Positions 1 to 8,339 are shown, numbered from the stretch's first letter. The stretch is DNA of 64,000 nucleotides from Fimenecus sp045579305 (GCA_045579305.1 JAZNLY010000056.1:34244-98243), one strand, 5' to 3'. A program made the numbers and translations. Notes: generated from the letters alone by a model not told the origin.

Positions 1-1
1 G

Positions 2-1085
2 GATGCAATAATTACTGCCAAGCATCACGACGAATTTTGTCTTTTCGACACAAAACATACCGACCACAATGTTATGAATACACCTTCCGGTAAAGATATT
101 GTGAAAATGCTTTCAGAAAGCTGAAAAAAGTGCGGACTCAGGTTCGGAGTTTATCTTCCTCCTTAGGACAGACATAAAAAACTACGGCGATTATTCTGCT
201 TCTGGTTTGACGAAGCCTGCGACAAAGGAAAAAACATCAAAAAACAGGTTTATGATTGGGAGAGATATTATTCCGTTATCAGAAAGCATCACCCTTACGC
301 AGTAATTTCTGCCTGTGGCCCGGTAGGCAACGAGGACGGCAGAGTAAGGAAAAGCGTATGGAGTGTAATTCCCGGCGAAAAGGACAGTACCGATGCGATT
401 GCCGGAATTTCGCAGACCGCCGAAAACCAAATAAAGCTTATGGCTGAAAAACTGATCGATACTACCGAAGATCTTGGTTCAAGAGAGGGACTGAGAGACT
501 ATGAGAATCTTGTCTTCAAACCTGAAGAACTGATGTTTCAATAAACCTCAGGTGGTTCTGTCACAACAACCTGTATTACCTTTTAAAAAAGCAAATAACT
601 GCCGAGGACCTTGCAAAAATATATTTTGCCTCTGTTGGCGGCAACGCTTCAATGCTTCTAAACGGTCTTATAGATAACCGTGAAATTAAAACTCTAAGAA
701 AATTCAAAGAGCTTTTCACTGAACCTTTGAAAAAGAGAAAAAACAAAAAGCTTACCGCATACTCTCTAGAGAAAAAACACGTGAGATAGTTGAAGACAGT
801 CTTTATCTTACTGAGGGTGAATCAGGTGTTGTCGTTAATCTTTCACCAAAAAGACAAGTAAAGCTTATTACTCTTTCGAAAGAACTGACACATAGTCAGC
901 ATATTGAGTAATTTAAGGTTTATGCCGAAAAAGAAGGCTCAAGCTATGAGCTCATTTACACGGGTACTGTTGTAGGGACAAAGAAAATAATGAAGCTTGA
1001 TTCTCCCGTATCAACAGACAGAACGGTTATCGTTGTTACACGGTCAAGGTCAAATCTCGTGCTTAAGGATATAAAAATATACTAA
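2..1085 (+). pseudogene. Alpha-L-fucosidase (GH29) remnant, broken and partly deleted
   Basis: The three-frame translation gives successive pieces of a GH29 alpha-L-fucosidase: the AKHHDEFCLFDTKHTDHNVM stretch near the edge (family form AKHHDGFCLW), GLRFGVYLPP, FWFDEACDKGKN, KQVYDWERYYSVIRKHHP, GWFCHNN, SVGGNASMLLN and a C-terminal discoidin-like tail. In-frame stops sit at about 122-124, 164-166 (TAG where the family has Trp) and 542-544. The reading frame changes near 545 and again further on. About 80-100 codons appear to be missing between the GVYLPP and FWFDEA blocks. A working enzyme would remove fucose from host or plant glycans; this copy cannot. The N-terminus lies outside the window. 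It is the only recognisable carbohydrate-degrading enzyme here and lies in decayed DNA beside small orphan genes. The family call is confident; the count of lesions is approximate. Confidence 0.85.
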
Positions 1086-1264
1086 TAAATAATACCACTT
1101 TTTTTCGTAGTTCTACCATACATAGAAATCACCGAGGAACAAAGTTGGTATTTTCTATGTGTTTGAGTCAGGGAACTGAGCGTTTACTGTGTTTGTGCAT
1201 CTGAAGTTAGCAAACGAAAATTAAAGACAAGGCTACCATATGTCAGCTTTGTATTCTTTATCTA

Positions 1265-1467
1265 TTATGCATATATCAACTCTGTACAGACAATCTCTCC
1301 AGCCTGTTTCTGAATGTTGCCCATTTTTTGTACCCATTCCCATTGATTATGTTCTTTTAAATATTCGGTTATGCCTTCAATTTCTTTTTGAGCTTCGGCG
1401 TAATTTCGGTTGTAAGCTCTTGTGGCTCAATATTTCCGTAGTAGAAAGCTTCAATAAAGTCTGACAT
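1265..1467 (-). pseudogene. Small DUF6809-like gene with one frameshift
   Basis: An ATG at 1467 follows a good Shine-Dalgarno site (AAGGAGTGATTTT). It opens with MSDFIEAFYYGNIEPQEL, which resembles the start of DUF6809-type small proteins of Firmicutes. After about 20 codons the frame runs into a stop at codon 33. The next frame carries a natural-looking continuation, NRNYAEAQKEIEGITEYLKE, that stays open to a TAA at 1265-1267, about 68 residues in all. So either a one-base frameshift has inactivated it or the assembly has an error. The family assignment is from memory of short motifs and is tentative. The gene follows a 51-residue gene by 11 bases, so the two were probably co-transcribed. 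Confidence 0.45.
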
Positions 1468-1478
1468 AAAATCACTCC

Positions 1479-1634
1479 TTACTTTTCAGATTTGTCAATG
1501 ATTTTTACGAGCAGTTCATCAACATATTCAGTTGGTAAACCTTCTTCCAAAAGCATATTACGGAACTCATTCATACCATTGACAAGCAAATCGCACTCAA
1601 AATCGCTAAAATTGTTTTTCACTTTTTTTCTCAT
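1479..1634 (-). CDS. 51-residue acidic hypothetical protein
   Basis: This short open frame starts MRKKVKNNFSDFECDLLV and ends IIDKSEK. It has a strong ribosome binding site (AAGGAGGTATCTTT just before the ATG), which is the main reason to believe it is expressed. It is soluble, without signal peptide or membrane segment, and rich in Glu, Asp and Leu in its second half. I do not recognise the family. Its stop codon overlaps the Shine-Dalgarno site of the next, frameshifted gene, which indicates a two-gene unit. A weak promoter (TTGGAT, 18 bases, TAAAAT) can be read just upstream. The setting is accessory: a pseudogene on one side and inverted repeats on the other. Confidence 0.55.
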   Translation of the reverse strand: MRKKVKNNFSDFECDLLVNGMNEFRNMLLEEGLPTEYVDELLVKIIDKSEK

Positions 1635-1711
1635 AAAGATACCTCCTTGTATTTGGTAGCTTCATTTTACTTCATTAAGAAAAATCAATCCAATGTGCCG
1701 ATTTAAGGCAT

Positions 1712-1766
1712 AAAAAAAGAGACTGCTTTCAGAAATCAATCTGATAACAGTCTCTTATGTTTTTTA
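1712..1766 (-). terminator. Rho-independent terminator, probably of the greA-lysS transcript
   Basis: On the minus strand AGAGACTG and CAGTCTCT form a stem enclosing a second small stem (TCAGA/TCTGA), followed by a run of seven T. It lies about 150 bases past the lysS stop and ahead of the small accessory genes. Confidence 0.8.
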
Positions 1767-1774
1767 GTCTTTTG

Positions 1775-1853
1775 CTTACATCAAAAATTTAAAGAAATGA
1801 TTTCTTTGCACACATTCTGCATCAATTGATGTAAGTTTGATGTAAGATGTAAG
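1775..1853. repeat. Cluster of TTGATGTAAG direct and inverted repeats
   Basis: CTTACATCAA at 1775-1784 is inverted relative to two exact copies of TTGATGTAAG at 1826-1835 and 1837-1846, and a truncated ATGTAAG follows at 1847-1853. Between the arms is a second palindrome, AAAGAAATGATTTCTTT (1791-1807). The layout resembles a protein-binding array such as recombinase or excisionase arm sites at the edge of a former mobile element. No integrase gene is present in the window, so the role is an inference. Confidence 0.5.
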
Positions 1854-1912
1854 TTTTTCCGAATTGGCAATCAATCAAAGCCCTTGATATTGCGTGGTTT
1901 TTGAGGTGTTTA

Positions 1913-3406
1913 TTAATCAAGTGGTTTCATTGTGGGGAAGAGAATAACGTCACGGATTGCCTGACTATCTGTAAGAAGCATTGTCATACGGTCGATACCG
2001 AAACCGATACCGCCTGTTGGTGGCATACCGAGTTCAAGAGCATAGAGGAAATCCTCATCAGTTGTATTAGCTTCTTCGTCACCGAGAGCAAGAAGCTCTT
2101 CCTGTGCCTTGAATCTTTCTCTCTGGTCAATTGGGTCATTAAGCTCTGAATAAGCATTTGCCATTTCCCAACCATTCATAAAGAACTCAAAACGTTCAAC
2201 ATAGTTAGGGTCTTCCGGCTTTTTCTTTGTAAGTGGAGAAATTTCAATAGGATGGTCCATAACAAATGTTGGCTGAACAAGATGGTCCTCAACGAATTCT
2301 TCAAAGAAGAGATTAAGGATGTCACCCTTCTTATGGTGCTTTTCAAACTCAACATGGTGCTCTTTTGCAACTGCATGAGCTTCTTCATCACTATTGATTT
2401 CATTAAAGTCAACACCTGAATACTTTTTAACTGCATCGAGCATTGTGATTCTCACAAATGGCTTGCCCAAATCCATTTCAATTCCGTTGAATGTGATTGT
2501 AGTTGTACCGAGAACCTCCTGAGCTACATAACGGTAAAGATTTTCTGTCAAATCCATCATACCGTGATAGTCAGTATATGCCTGATAAAGTTCCATAAGT
2601 GTAAATTCAGGATTATGACGAGTGTCAACGCCTTCGTTACGGAAAACACGACCGATTTCGTAAACTCTTTCCATACCACCAACGATAAGACGCTTTAAGT
2701 AAAGTTCAAGAGAAATACGAAGCTTGATATCTGTATCAAGTGCATTGAAGTGAGTTTCAAATGGTCTTGCGGCTGCACCACCTGCATTGTAAACAAGCAT
2801 TGGTGTTTCAACTTCCATAAAACCTTCACCATCAAGATATTTACGAACTGCGCTTATAATCTTTGAACGGTTAATAAGCGTCTGTTTTGATTCCTGATTC
2901 ATAATAAGGTCAATATAACGCTGACGATATCTCATATCAGTGTTTGTAAGACCATGGAATTTTTCAGGAAGAATCTGCAAACTCTTTGAAAGAAGAGTCA
3001 CAGCAGTTGCGTGGATTGAAATCTCACCTGTTTTTGTTCTGAAAACTTCACCCTCGATACCGATAATGTCACCGATGTCAAGTTTCTTGAAACCTTTATA
3101 TTCTTCTTCACCGATGCTGTCACGAGCAACATAGGACTGGATATTGCCCTTCAAATCCTGAATATTACAGAATGATGCTTTACCCATAACACGCTTTGAC
3201 ATCATACGACCTGCAACACGAACTGTTTTGCCCTCAAGTTCATCAAAGTTTTCCTTAATATCAGCACTGTGATGTGTCTGGTCATACTTTGTGATGACAA
3301 ATGGGTCCTTACCCTCTTCCTGTAATGCCTTGAGCTTTTCCTGACGGATTCTCTGCTGCTCACCTAAATCAAGTTCAGGCTGATTCTGCTTAATATTTTC
3401 TGCCAT
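1913..3406 (-). CDS. lysS: Lysyl-tRNA synthetase, class II
   Basis: Charges tRNA-Lys with lysine using ATP, in the cytoplasm. The protein (497 residues from the preferred ATG) has the usual order: an N-terminal helix and OB-fold for anticodon binding (about residues 45-150), then the class II catalytic core. Motif 2 reads FRNEGVDTRHNPEFTLMELY and motif 3 GIGFGIDRMTMLL near the C-terminus. Length is normal for the family. An in-frame GTG nine bases upstream lies inside the Shine-Dalgarno site, so the ATG at 3406 is chosen. It follows greA by 10 bases and is surely co-transcribed with it; greA-lysS pairing is common in Clostridia. The transcript probably ends at the terminator at 1712-1766. Confidence 0.97.
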   Translation of the reverse strand: MAENIKQNQPELDLGEQQRIRQEKLKALQEEGKDPFVITKYDQTHHSADIKENFDELEGKTVRVAGRMMSKRVMGKASFCNIQDLKGNIQSYVARDSIGEEEYKGFKKLDIGDIIGIEGEVFRTKTGEISIHATAVTLLSKSLQILPEKFHGLTNTDMRYRQRYIDLIMNQESKQTLINRSKIISAVRKYLDGEGFMEVETPMLVYNAGGAAARPFETHFNALDTDIKLRISLELYLKRLIVGGMERVYEIGRVFRNEGVDTRHNPEFTLMELYQAYTDYHGMMDLTENLYRYVAQEVLGTTTITFNGIEMDLGKPFVRITMLDAVKKYSGVDFNEINSDEEAHAVAKEHHVEFEKHHKKGDILNLFFEEFVEDHLVQPTFVMDHPIEISPLTKKKPEDPNYVERFEFFMNGWEMANAYSELNDPIDQRERFKAQEELLALGDEEANTTDEDFLYALELGMPPTGGIGFGIDRMTMLLTDSQAIRDVILFPTMKPLD

Positions 3407-3416
3407 TTCCTTCACC

Positions 3417-3884
3417 TTATCTTGTGATTTCTACAATCTTGAATTCAAGAGTACCATTTGGTACTTCAATAGTAACTTTATCACCCTTTTTGTGACCGAT
3501 AAGAGCCTTGCCAACCGGTGATTCGTCTGAAATCTTACCAACTGCAGGGTCTGCCTGAGCAAAACCTACGATTGTGTAAGTGTATGTCTTTTTCTTTTTA
3601 TCTGTAAGCTTTACTGTTGAACCGATGTGAACATTCTCGTTACTGAGAGCATCAACGTCAAGAACCTTTGCAGTTTTGAGAATATGTTCGATTTCACTGA
3701 TTCTTGCTTCGAGTTTAGCCTGGTCGTTCATAGCTTCGTCATATTCACTGTTTTCTGACAAGTCACCAAAGCTCTTTGCAAGTTTGATTTTTTCAGCAGC
3801 TTCTTTTCTACCTTCAACCTTTAATTGTTCAAGCTCAGCCTCAAGTTCCTTAAGACCTTCTATTGTAAGTATTGTTTCTGCCAT
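3417..3884 (-). CDS. greA: Transcription elongation factor GreA
   Basis: Rescues backtracked RNA polymerase by stimulating transcript cleavage through the secondary channel. At 155 residues it is full length. The N-terminal half is the antiparallel coiled coil with the acidic tip region (GDLSENSEYDEAMNDQAKLE, about residues 40-59), which carries the conserved Asp and Glu of the coiled-coil tip. The C-terminal half is the FKBP-like domain (DESPVGKALIGHKKGDKV and the final beta strands). It is the first gene of the greA-lysS unit, with a near-consensus SigA promoter about 70 bases upstream and a leader that can fold into a hairpin. Confidence 0.97.
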   Translation of the reverse strand: MAETILTIEGLKELEAELEQLKVEGRKEAAEKIKLAKSFGDLSENSEYDEAMNDQAKLEARISEIEHILKTAKVLDVDALSNENVHIGSTVKLTDKKKKTYTYTIVGFAQADPAVGKISDESPVGKALIGHKKGDKVTIEVPNGTLEFKIVEITR

Positions 3885-3954
3885 TTTTAAAACTCCTTAT
3901 ATTCGGATTTTGGGCATAACTAAACAAGCAGTTATACTGCCCCAATTAACGTAT

Positions 3955-3983
3955 ATTATATTAAATATTTCCATTCGTGTCAA
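3955..3983 (-). promoter_or_regulatory. SigA-type promoter of greA-lysS
   Basis: TTGACA (3978-3983) and TATAAT (3955-3960) on the minus strand are separated by 17 bases, a perfect consensus. The -35 box overlaps the last codons of the upstream 254-residue gene. The following leader (about 3908-3948) contains an imperfect hairpin, TTGGGGCAGTATAACT paired with AGTTATGCCCAA. Confidence 0.85.
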
Positions 3984-4744
3984 GAGAAATGAATATCTGA
4001 CACACACTTTTTTTCCTTATTCACCGTGATTATGTCAAAAAAACAATCCTCCAGTGAAAACACACCACAAAGTTCATATAATGCAGAATAAAAATCGTAC
4101 TTTGCAACTCTTTCAGGCAACAGTTTTTCATACATCTCCGGGACACGAAAATCAGAACCGTCAAAAATATTCAGATTATTGTTTTCGCAGATAATTGTCA
4201 TTACATTTTTATTCGCATTTATTCTGACTGTTGCATTATTATCAGAATCTGTTAATACCGGACACAGTCCACTGTTTTCAGTTATCTCTTCACATACGTC
4301 ATAATATTTTTCTTTCTGCAGGGTTGATATAGCAAGAGTCGAAGCATATTTCGTGAGCTTTTTCGTAAAATCAGTATATTTACCATTATCATCTGAAACT
4401 GAAACACTCACAGTATTATTTTTCAAATTATTACCGAGAATTCTCAGAAATGTATTTTTCATCATCTTATCATAAAGCACATTGCTTTCAAAAAAGCCCA
4501 AATTCATTCCCTGTGGCAAGTCAATGCATTCTGTTGCAACCATCCGTCCTGCACATCTTCCAACCTGTGAAATAACATTTTCCCAACGTATTCCCCTTTT
4601 GCCCACGGAAACATCCATAATGTAAAATGGAGCGCCTTTATAAACAGGAATGGTCTGCACATCATATCTATCTTTCATAAGACACCCGAATATTTTTTCA
4701 AAAAAAGTATTATCCCTTCTTTTCACATTCAAAACACAAAACAT
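3980..4744 (-). CDS. Hypothetical protein, 254 residues, last gene of the ftsEX operon
   Basis: I do not recognise this family. The protein is soluble, without signal peptide or membrane helices, and starts MFCVLNVKRRDNTFFEKIFG. It has scattered cysteines but no CxxC pair. The first half contains a conserved-looking segment around RCAGRMVATECIDLPQGMNL; the second half has alternating short strands and an acidic helix-rich end. It follows the S41 protease homologue by 41 bases, and its Shine-Dalgarno site is buried in a stable hairpin (4751-4778) that also resembles a terminator. Expression may therefore be much lower than that of the upstream genes, or conditional. Its position hints at a role linked to the cell envelope, but nothing in the sequence proves that. 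Confidence 0.8.
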   Translation of the reverse strand: MFCVLNVKRRDNTFFEKIFGCLMKDRYDVQTIPVYKGAPFYIMDVSVGKRGIRWENVISQVGRCAGRMVATECIDLPQGMNLGFFESNVLYDKMMKNTFLRILGNNLKNNTVSVSVSDDNGKYTDFTKKLTKYASTLAISTLQKEKYYDVCEEITENSGLCPVLTDSDNNATVRINANKNVMTIICENNNLNIFDGSDFRVPEMYEKLLPERVAKYDFYSALYELCGVFSLEDCFFDIITVNKEKKCVSDIHFS

Positions 4745-4750
4745 AAAAAT

Positions 4751-4778
4751 TCCCCCTGCACTATGTTATGCAGAGGGA
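4751..4778 (-). promoter_or_regulatory. Hairpin masking a ribosome binding site, or intercistronic terminator
   Basis: TCCCTCTGCA and TGCAGGGGGA pair over ten bases (one G-U) around an eight-base loop. The 3' arm contains the GGGGGA Shine-Dalgarno site, six bases before the ATG of the 254-residue gene, and is followed by ATTTTT. The same element could terminate transcription from the S41 gene or block translation of the next one. Confidence 0.7.
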
Positions 4779-4785
4779 TTATATT

Positions 4786-5991
4786 TTATTTTTCACTGCT
4801 TAAAAGACTTAATGCCGTTTGCAACTGTGTATCTTCTTGTAACGTAAGCATTTCAAGTCTTGAAAGATGTTCTGCACCGAGTTCAACCTTATAATCGGGC
4901 TCAAGTCCTGTACCATTATAGCTTTCACTCTTATATGGAAGGAGATTTGCAACTGTCAGAGCTATTGCACTACCGTCATCAAGCTCAAAGATTTTTTGCA
5001 TTGTGCCATTACCTGCAGTTTTATCTCCCACAAGCTGTGCCAAACCAAAATCTCTTAAATCACAGGCAAAAAGCTCAGCAGCACCGGATGTTTTTGAATT
5101 AACGAGAACAATCATTGCAAAAGCCGTACTTTTAGAGTCAGATGTGAATATCTCCATTGTCTTTCCATCCTTGTCAACGGCAGTAGCTATTGCCTTATTG
5201 CCTTCGGTTGCCACAGGAACGAGCACATCAATGCATTTTGCAACATTGGAAATAAGACCTGTATCATTATTTCTCACATCAAACACTACAGATGTAACAT
5301 CACTTTTACTCATATAATCAAGGGCTTCTGTCAACTGGTCGACAGTTGTGCTGTAAAAAGCTGTTATTCTGATATAACCCACGTCGTTATATTGGCCATA
5401 AAACACTGTCTGTGCCGAATAACCTCTTGCGACAGATACGGTTGTACTTGTTCCTTCGTGAGAAAAAGTCACCTCAACATTAGTAAGCTTTTCGCCCTCG
5501 AGATTCTGAAGAAGTTCTTTGTAGTTTGAGGATGTGACATCTACCGAGTCCACAGCTGTTATAATGTCTCCCTTCTGAATTCCCTGAAGATGTGCAGGAG
5601 AACCAACGGACACTTCAGAAACATAAAGTCCATTATTTTTACTGTCGTATACGGCAACAACACCTATTCCTCGTTTATTACCCTTTTCTTCATCTTTGTA
5701 CTGAGAATACTCACCAGCTGTCATGTAGTAGCTATATTTATCACCTATACCGTTAATGTATCCGTCAGACAACATTGATTTAAGAAAGTTTTCGTTTATA
5801 TCACCAAAGTAGTTTTTACGAACAATCTCATCAATATCCGAAATTGTAGAGTGAACATCCGAACGTTGAGCAACATCCTTGATTATATCGTTATAGACCC
5901 TCATAGCTACCATCATAGTCACTGTTATAGATAATGCGACAGACAGGAAAACGCAGGACAAAGCGAGACCTAATGAAATTTTTTTATTCAC
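4786..5991 (-). CDS. S41 (CtpA-like) protease homologue with a displaced or missing Ser/Lys dyad
   Basis: A 401-residue protein with an N-terminal membrane anchor (about residues 7-30), a PDZ domain (about 105-190) and an S41 peptidase fold (about 200-370), the architecture of carboxy-terminal processing proteases. The active-site region reads SKTSGAAELFACDLRDFG followed by VGDKTAGNGTMQ. In active members these positions read TASAAE or SASASE and FGKG, so the nucleophile Ser aligns with Gly303 and the Lys base with Asn328. Ser302 and Lys324 lie nearby and might substitute; otherwise this is a non-proteolytic member. It sits after an M23 hydrolase in the ftsEX operon, where a CtpA homologue is a common partner. 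A GTG start follows AAAGGATG. A likely role is controlling or scaffolding the wall hydrolase at the membrane. Confidence 0.85.
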   Translation of the reverse strand: MNKKISLGLALSCVFLSVALSITVTMMVAMRVYNDIIKDVAQRSDVHSTISDIDEIVRKNYFGDINENFLKSMLSDGYINGIGDKYSYYMTAGEYSQYKDEEKGNKRGIGVVAVYDSKNNGLYVSEVSVGSPAHLQGIQKGDIITAVDSVDVTSSNYKELLQNLEGEKLTNVEVTFSHEGTSTTVSVARGYSAQTVFYGQYNDVGYIRITAFYSTTVDQLTEALDYMSKSDVTSVVFDVRNNDTGLISNVAKCIDVLVPVATEGNKAIATAVDKDGKTMEIFTSDSKSTAFAMIVLVNSKTSGAAELFACDLRDFGLAQLVGDKTAGNGTMQKIFELDDGSAIALTVANLLPYKSESYNGTGLEPDYKVELGAEHLSRLEMLTLQEDTQLQTALSLLSSEK

Positions 5992-6023
5992 AGGATATCA
6001 TCCTTTACTCTCTTCTTTTAAAG

Positions 6024-6067
6024 TTAGCGAGCATAACCCAAAAATCATTCCGGATTATACTCGCCAA
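6024..6067 (-). promoter_or_regulatory. Long intercistronic hairpin before the S41 gene
   Basis: TTGGCGAGTATAATCC and GGGTTATGCTCGCTAA pair over 16 positions, with a few G-U pairs, around a 12-base loop. It lies between the M23 gene stop and the S41 gene start. No T run follows, so mRNA stabilisation or processing is more likely than termination. Confidence 0.65.
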
Positions 6068-6085
6068 TTAGTTTTTAAAAATATT

Positions 6086-7444
6086 TTATATAAGTGGGTA
6101 TGGCATATAGAGTTCAGGATTAACTCGGCTACCATTTCTACGCATTTCGAAGTGGAGATGTGCACCAGCAACAGGGTTTGATGCTGATGGACGTGGCCAA
6201 CAGTTACCTGTATTACCTGCAAGACCAATAACCTGACCCTGTACAACCTTTGCGCCAACGCCAACATATCTTGCATCCATATGGGCATAAAGTGAGCTCA
6301 TACCATTACCATGGTCAATATTGATATAGTTACCATATGTTGAAGCTGCATAAGTTGACTTTGTAACTGTACCGGATGCAGCAGCATGTAGCTTTGCACC
6401 CTTTGTTGTATAATATGTTTTTCCGTTAACAACTCTGTTTTTAGGAGCAACAAAGTCAACGGAAGCTGTACCTCTTGAAGAGTGGCTTGCGAATGTTGCA
6501 GAATATCTTACAGCACCATCCTGTAAAGGACAGATGAAGCCTCTTGATGATTTACGGAAGCTATGGTTTGTAGGGCCGTTGTCAATAATACCACTACCTG
6601 TTGAACCTGTACTACCGATTATCTGGTCAAGTCCTGCAGAAAATTCAGCTTTTTCTCTTTCAGCCTTTTCAATCAATTGCTGATAGTACGCATCCTGCTG
6701 ATTGTAGTTAGCAAGTATACTGTTCTGCTTTTTAAGGTTTGCTTCGTTTTCAGACTGAGAAGATTCAAGTTCCTTCATTTTAACATCAAGAACTGCCATT
6801 TCAGCCTTCTGTTCAGCACGGTCTGCCTCAACGGCAGTCTGCTTTTCATCAATTTCTCCACGTTTTTTATCGAGGTCATCAATCATAGACTTAAGTTTTG
6901 CAACTAAATCCTGGAGACTATTGATTATAGCTGTGTCACGTGCCGCAACCTGACGGAGAAACTCTGTTCTTGCAAGAAAATCTGAAAAGTCCTTTGCACT
7001 CAAGAAAATTTCAAGCTCCGATGTTTCACCTGCCATATAAGTAGCTCTCATACGCTGTTTGAGAAGCTCCTGTGCTTCACCGATTTTAACATTCTGGTCA
7101 TCCACCTGGTCATCAATCACCTTAATTTCTGACTCAAGTTCCTTAATGTTCTTTTCATATCCGTCAATTTCAGTTGTCAAATCATCAATGTTTTTCTGAA
7201 TCGGAACCATTTCGTCTTCAAGAGCACTGATTTTTTGGTCAAGCAAACGGCTGATTTCCTGCAAACTTGCAATTTCTTTTTTAGCGTCTTTCTGACCCTG
7301 GTCATTTGCAGCCATTTCTTTTTCATATTTTTTGATTTCTGCATTTATATCAGCAATAGTTCTTGCTGAACCTGAAAAAGGAATTGCAGTAAATACGAGT
7401 ATGAATGCTACAAGTACAGAAAAGATTTTCGTACTAATTTTCAC
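6086..7444 (-). CDS. Secreted coiled-coil M23 (LytM) peptidoglycan hydrolase, EnvC-like
   Basis: Likely a murein endopeptidase, or hydrolase regulator, acting outside the membrane and controlled by FtsEX. It has a signal peptide or anchor (about residues 5-25), a long coiled coil (about 28-275) with many Glu, Lys and Gln, and a C-terminal M23 domain (about 300-450). Zinc-ligand candidates are the His in ASHSSRGTASVDF with the Asp nine residues later, and the HLH of GAHLHFEMRR. The wide H-to-D spacing resembles the beta-lytic protease type of M23 rather than the usual HxxxD. It begins at a GTG that overlaps the end of ftsX by 11 bases, so translation is probably coupled. In well-studied bacteria FtsX opens the coiled coil of such partners to switch the hydrolase on. 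Confidence 0.92.
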   Translation of the reverse strand: MKISTKIFSVLVAFILVFTAIPFSGSARTIADINAEIKKYEKEMAANDQGQKDAKKEIASLQEISRLLDQKISALEDEMVPIQKNIDDLTTEIDGYEKNIKELESEIKVIDDQVDDQNVKIGEAQELLKQRMRATYMAGETSELEIFLSAKDFSDFLARTEFLRQVAARDTAIINSLQDLVAKLKSMIDDLDKKRGEIDEKQTAVEADRAEQKAEMAVLDVKMKELESSQSENEANLKKQNSILANYNQQDAYYQQLIEKAEREKAEFSAGLDQIIGSTGSTGSGIIDNGPTNHSFRKSSRGFICPLQDGAVRYSATFASHSSRGTASVDFVAPKNRVVNGKTYYTTKGAKLHAAASGTVTKSTYAASTYGNYINIDHGNGMSSLYAHMDARYVGVGAKVVQGQVIGLAGNTGNCWPRPSASNPVAGAHLHFEMRRNGSRVNPELYMPYPLI

Positions 7445-8339
7445 TCACAACACTCCCTTGTTCTTTAAGATATTTGCCCATAGAAATAAGGCTACCTACG
7501 GAACCTGTGAACATACCAATCGCTAAGAATAACAACAAGATGTATCCAGCATATGGACGGAATGCAACAGGCTCAAATAATTCAAGAAGGTCTTGGAATA
7601 TATAAGCAACACCATAATAAAGTCCTGCAAGTACTCCAAAAGAGACCAAACTGGAAATACCACCTATAACAATGCCTTCAATCATGAATGGCCAACGGAT
7701 AAACCAGTTTGTAGCACCAACGGCTTTCATAATACTGATTTCAAGTTTTCGTGAGAACATTGTAATACGGATTGTGTTTGCAATAATAAAGAGTGACACT
7801 ACAAACAGAAGTATAACCATACCTAATATTACAACAGTAACTGCCTTACGAATATCAATAAGCTTATCTGCAACGTCGCTGTTTTCTCTGACAGTGTCAA
7901 CGTAGTCAAGTCCTTCTAATCCTTTTACAGTTTTTCTGAAAAGTGACATATCCTTTACGACTACTTTGAATGCATCGGGCATTGGATTTTCCATACCTTC
8001 AAGAAGTACGGCATCTTCACCCATTTCTTCTTTACTTTTTTCAAAAGCTTCTTCTTTTGAAACGAAGACACATTCTTCAACATTTCCAAGGTCGATGACA
8101 TTCTTCTTCAATTCATCAATCTGTGGGTCAGTTGTATTATCCTCTATGTAAACCATAATAACGTTCTGACTTTCAATACTATCAAGCAATGCATTAATAT
8201 TGAAGAAAAGCATTGAACCAAGTCCGATAATTACAAGACAAGCCATAAGAACTGTGATTGACGCCAATGACATCAATCTGTTTACCCAGACGTTACGGAA
8301 ACCTTCTTTTGTTAAATAACCTAAACTTGCACCTTTCAC
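7434..8339 (-). CDS. ftsX: Cell-division ABC transporter permease FtsX
   Basis: Membrane half of the FtsEX complex, which passes the ATP cycle of FtsE across the membrane to a wall hydrolase. The 301-residue protein shows the FtsX layout: a short cytoplasmic start (GYLTKEGFRNVWVNRLMSLA), one membrane helix (about 24-48), a large extracellular loop (about 50-165), then three more helices. The segment TIRITMFSRKLEISIMKAVG before helix 3 is a family hallmark. Its GTG start overlaps the ftsE stop codon (GTGA), and its end overlaps the M23 gene. The order ftsE-ftsX-hydrolase supports one functional unit. Confidence 0.97.
   Translation of the reverse strand: MKGASLGYLTKEGFRNVWVNRLMSLASITVLMACLVIIGLGSMLFFNINALLDSIESQNVIMVYIEDNTTDPQIDELKKNVIDLGNVEECVFVSKEEAFEKSKEEMGEDAVLLEGMENPMPDAFKVVVKDMSLFRKTVKGLEGLDYVDTVRENSDVADKLIDIRKAVTVVILGMVILLFVVSLFIIANTIRITMFSRKLEISIMKAVGATNWFIRWPFMIEGIVIGGISSLVSFGVLAGLYYGVAYIFQDLLELFEPVAFRPYAGYILLLFLAIGMFTGSVGSLISMGKYLKEQGSVVSEN

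Noticed and set aside
256..447. A plus-strand open frame of 63 codons in the first 450 bases
   Set aside because: It runs out of frame across the fucosidase remnant and shows no family features.
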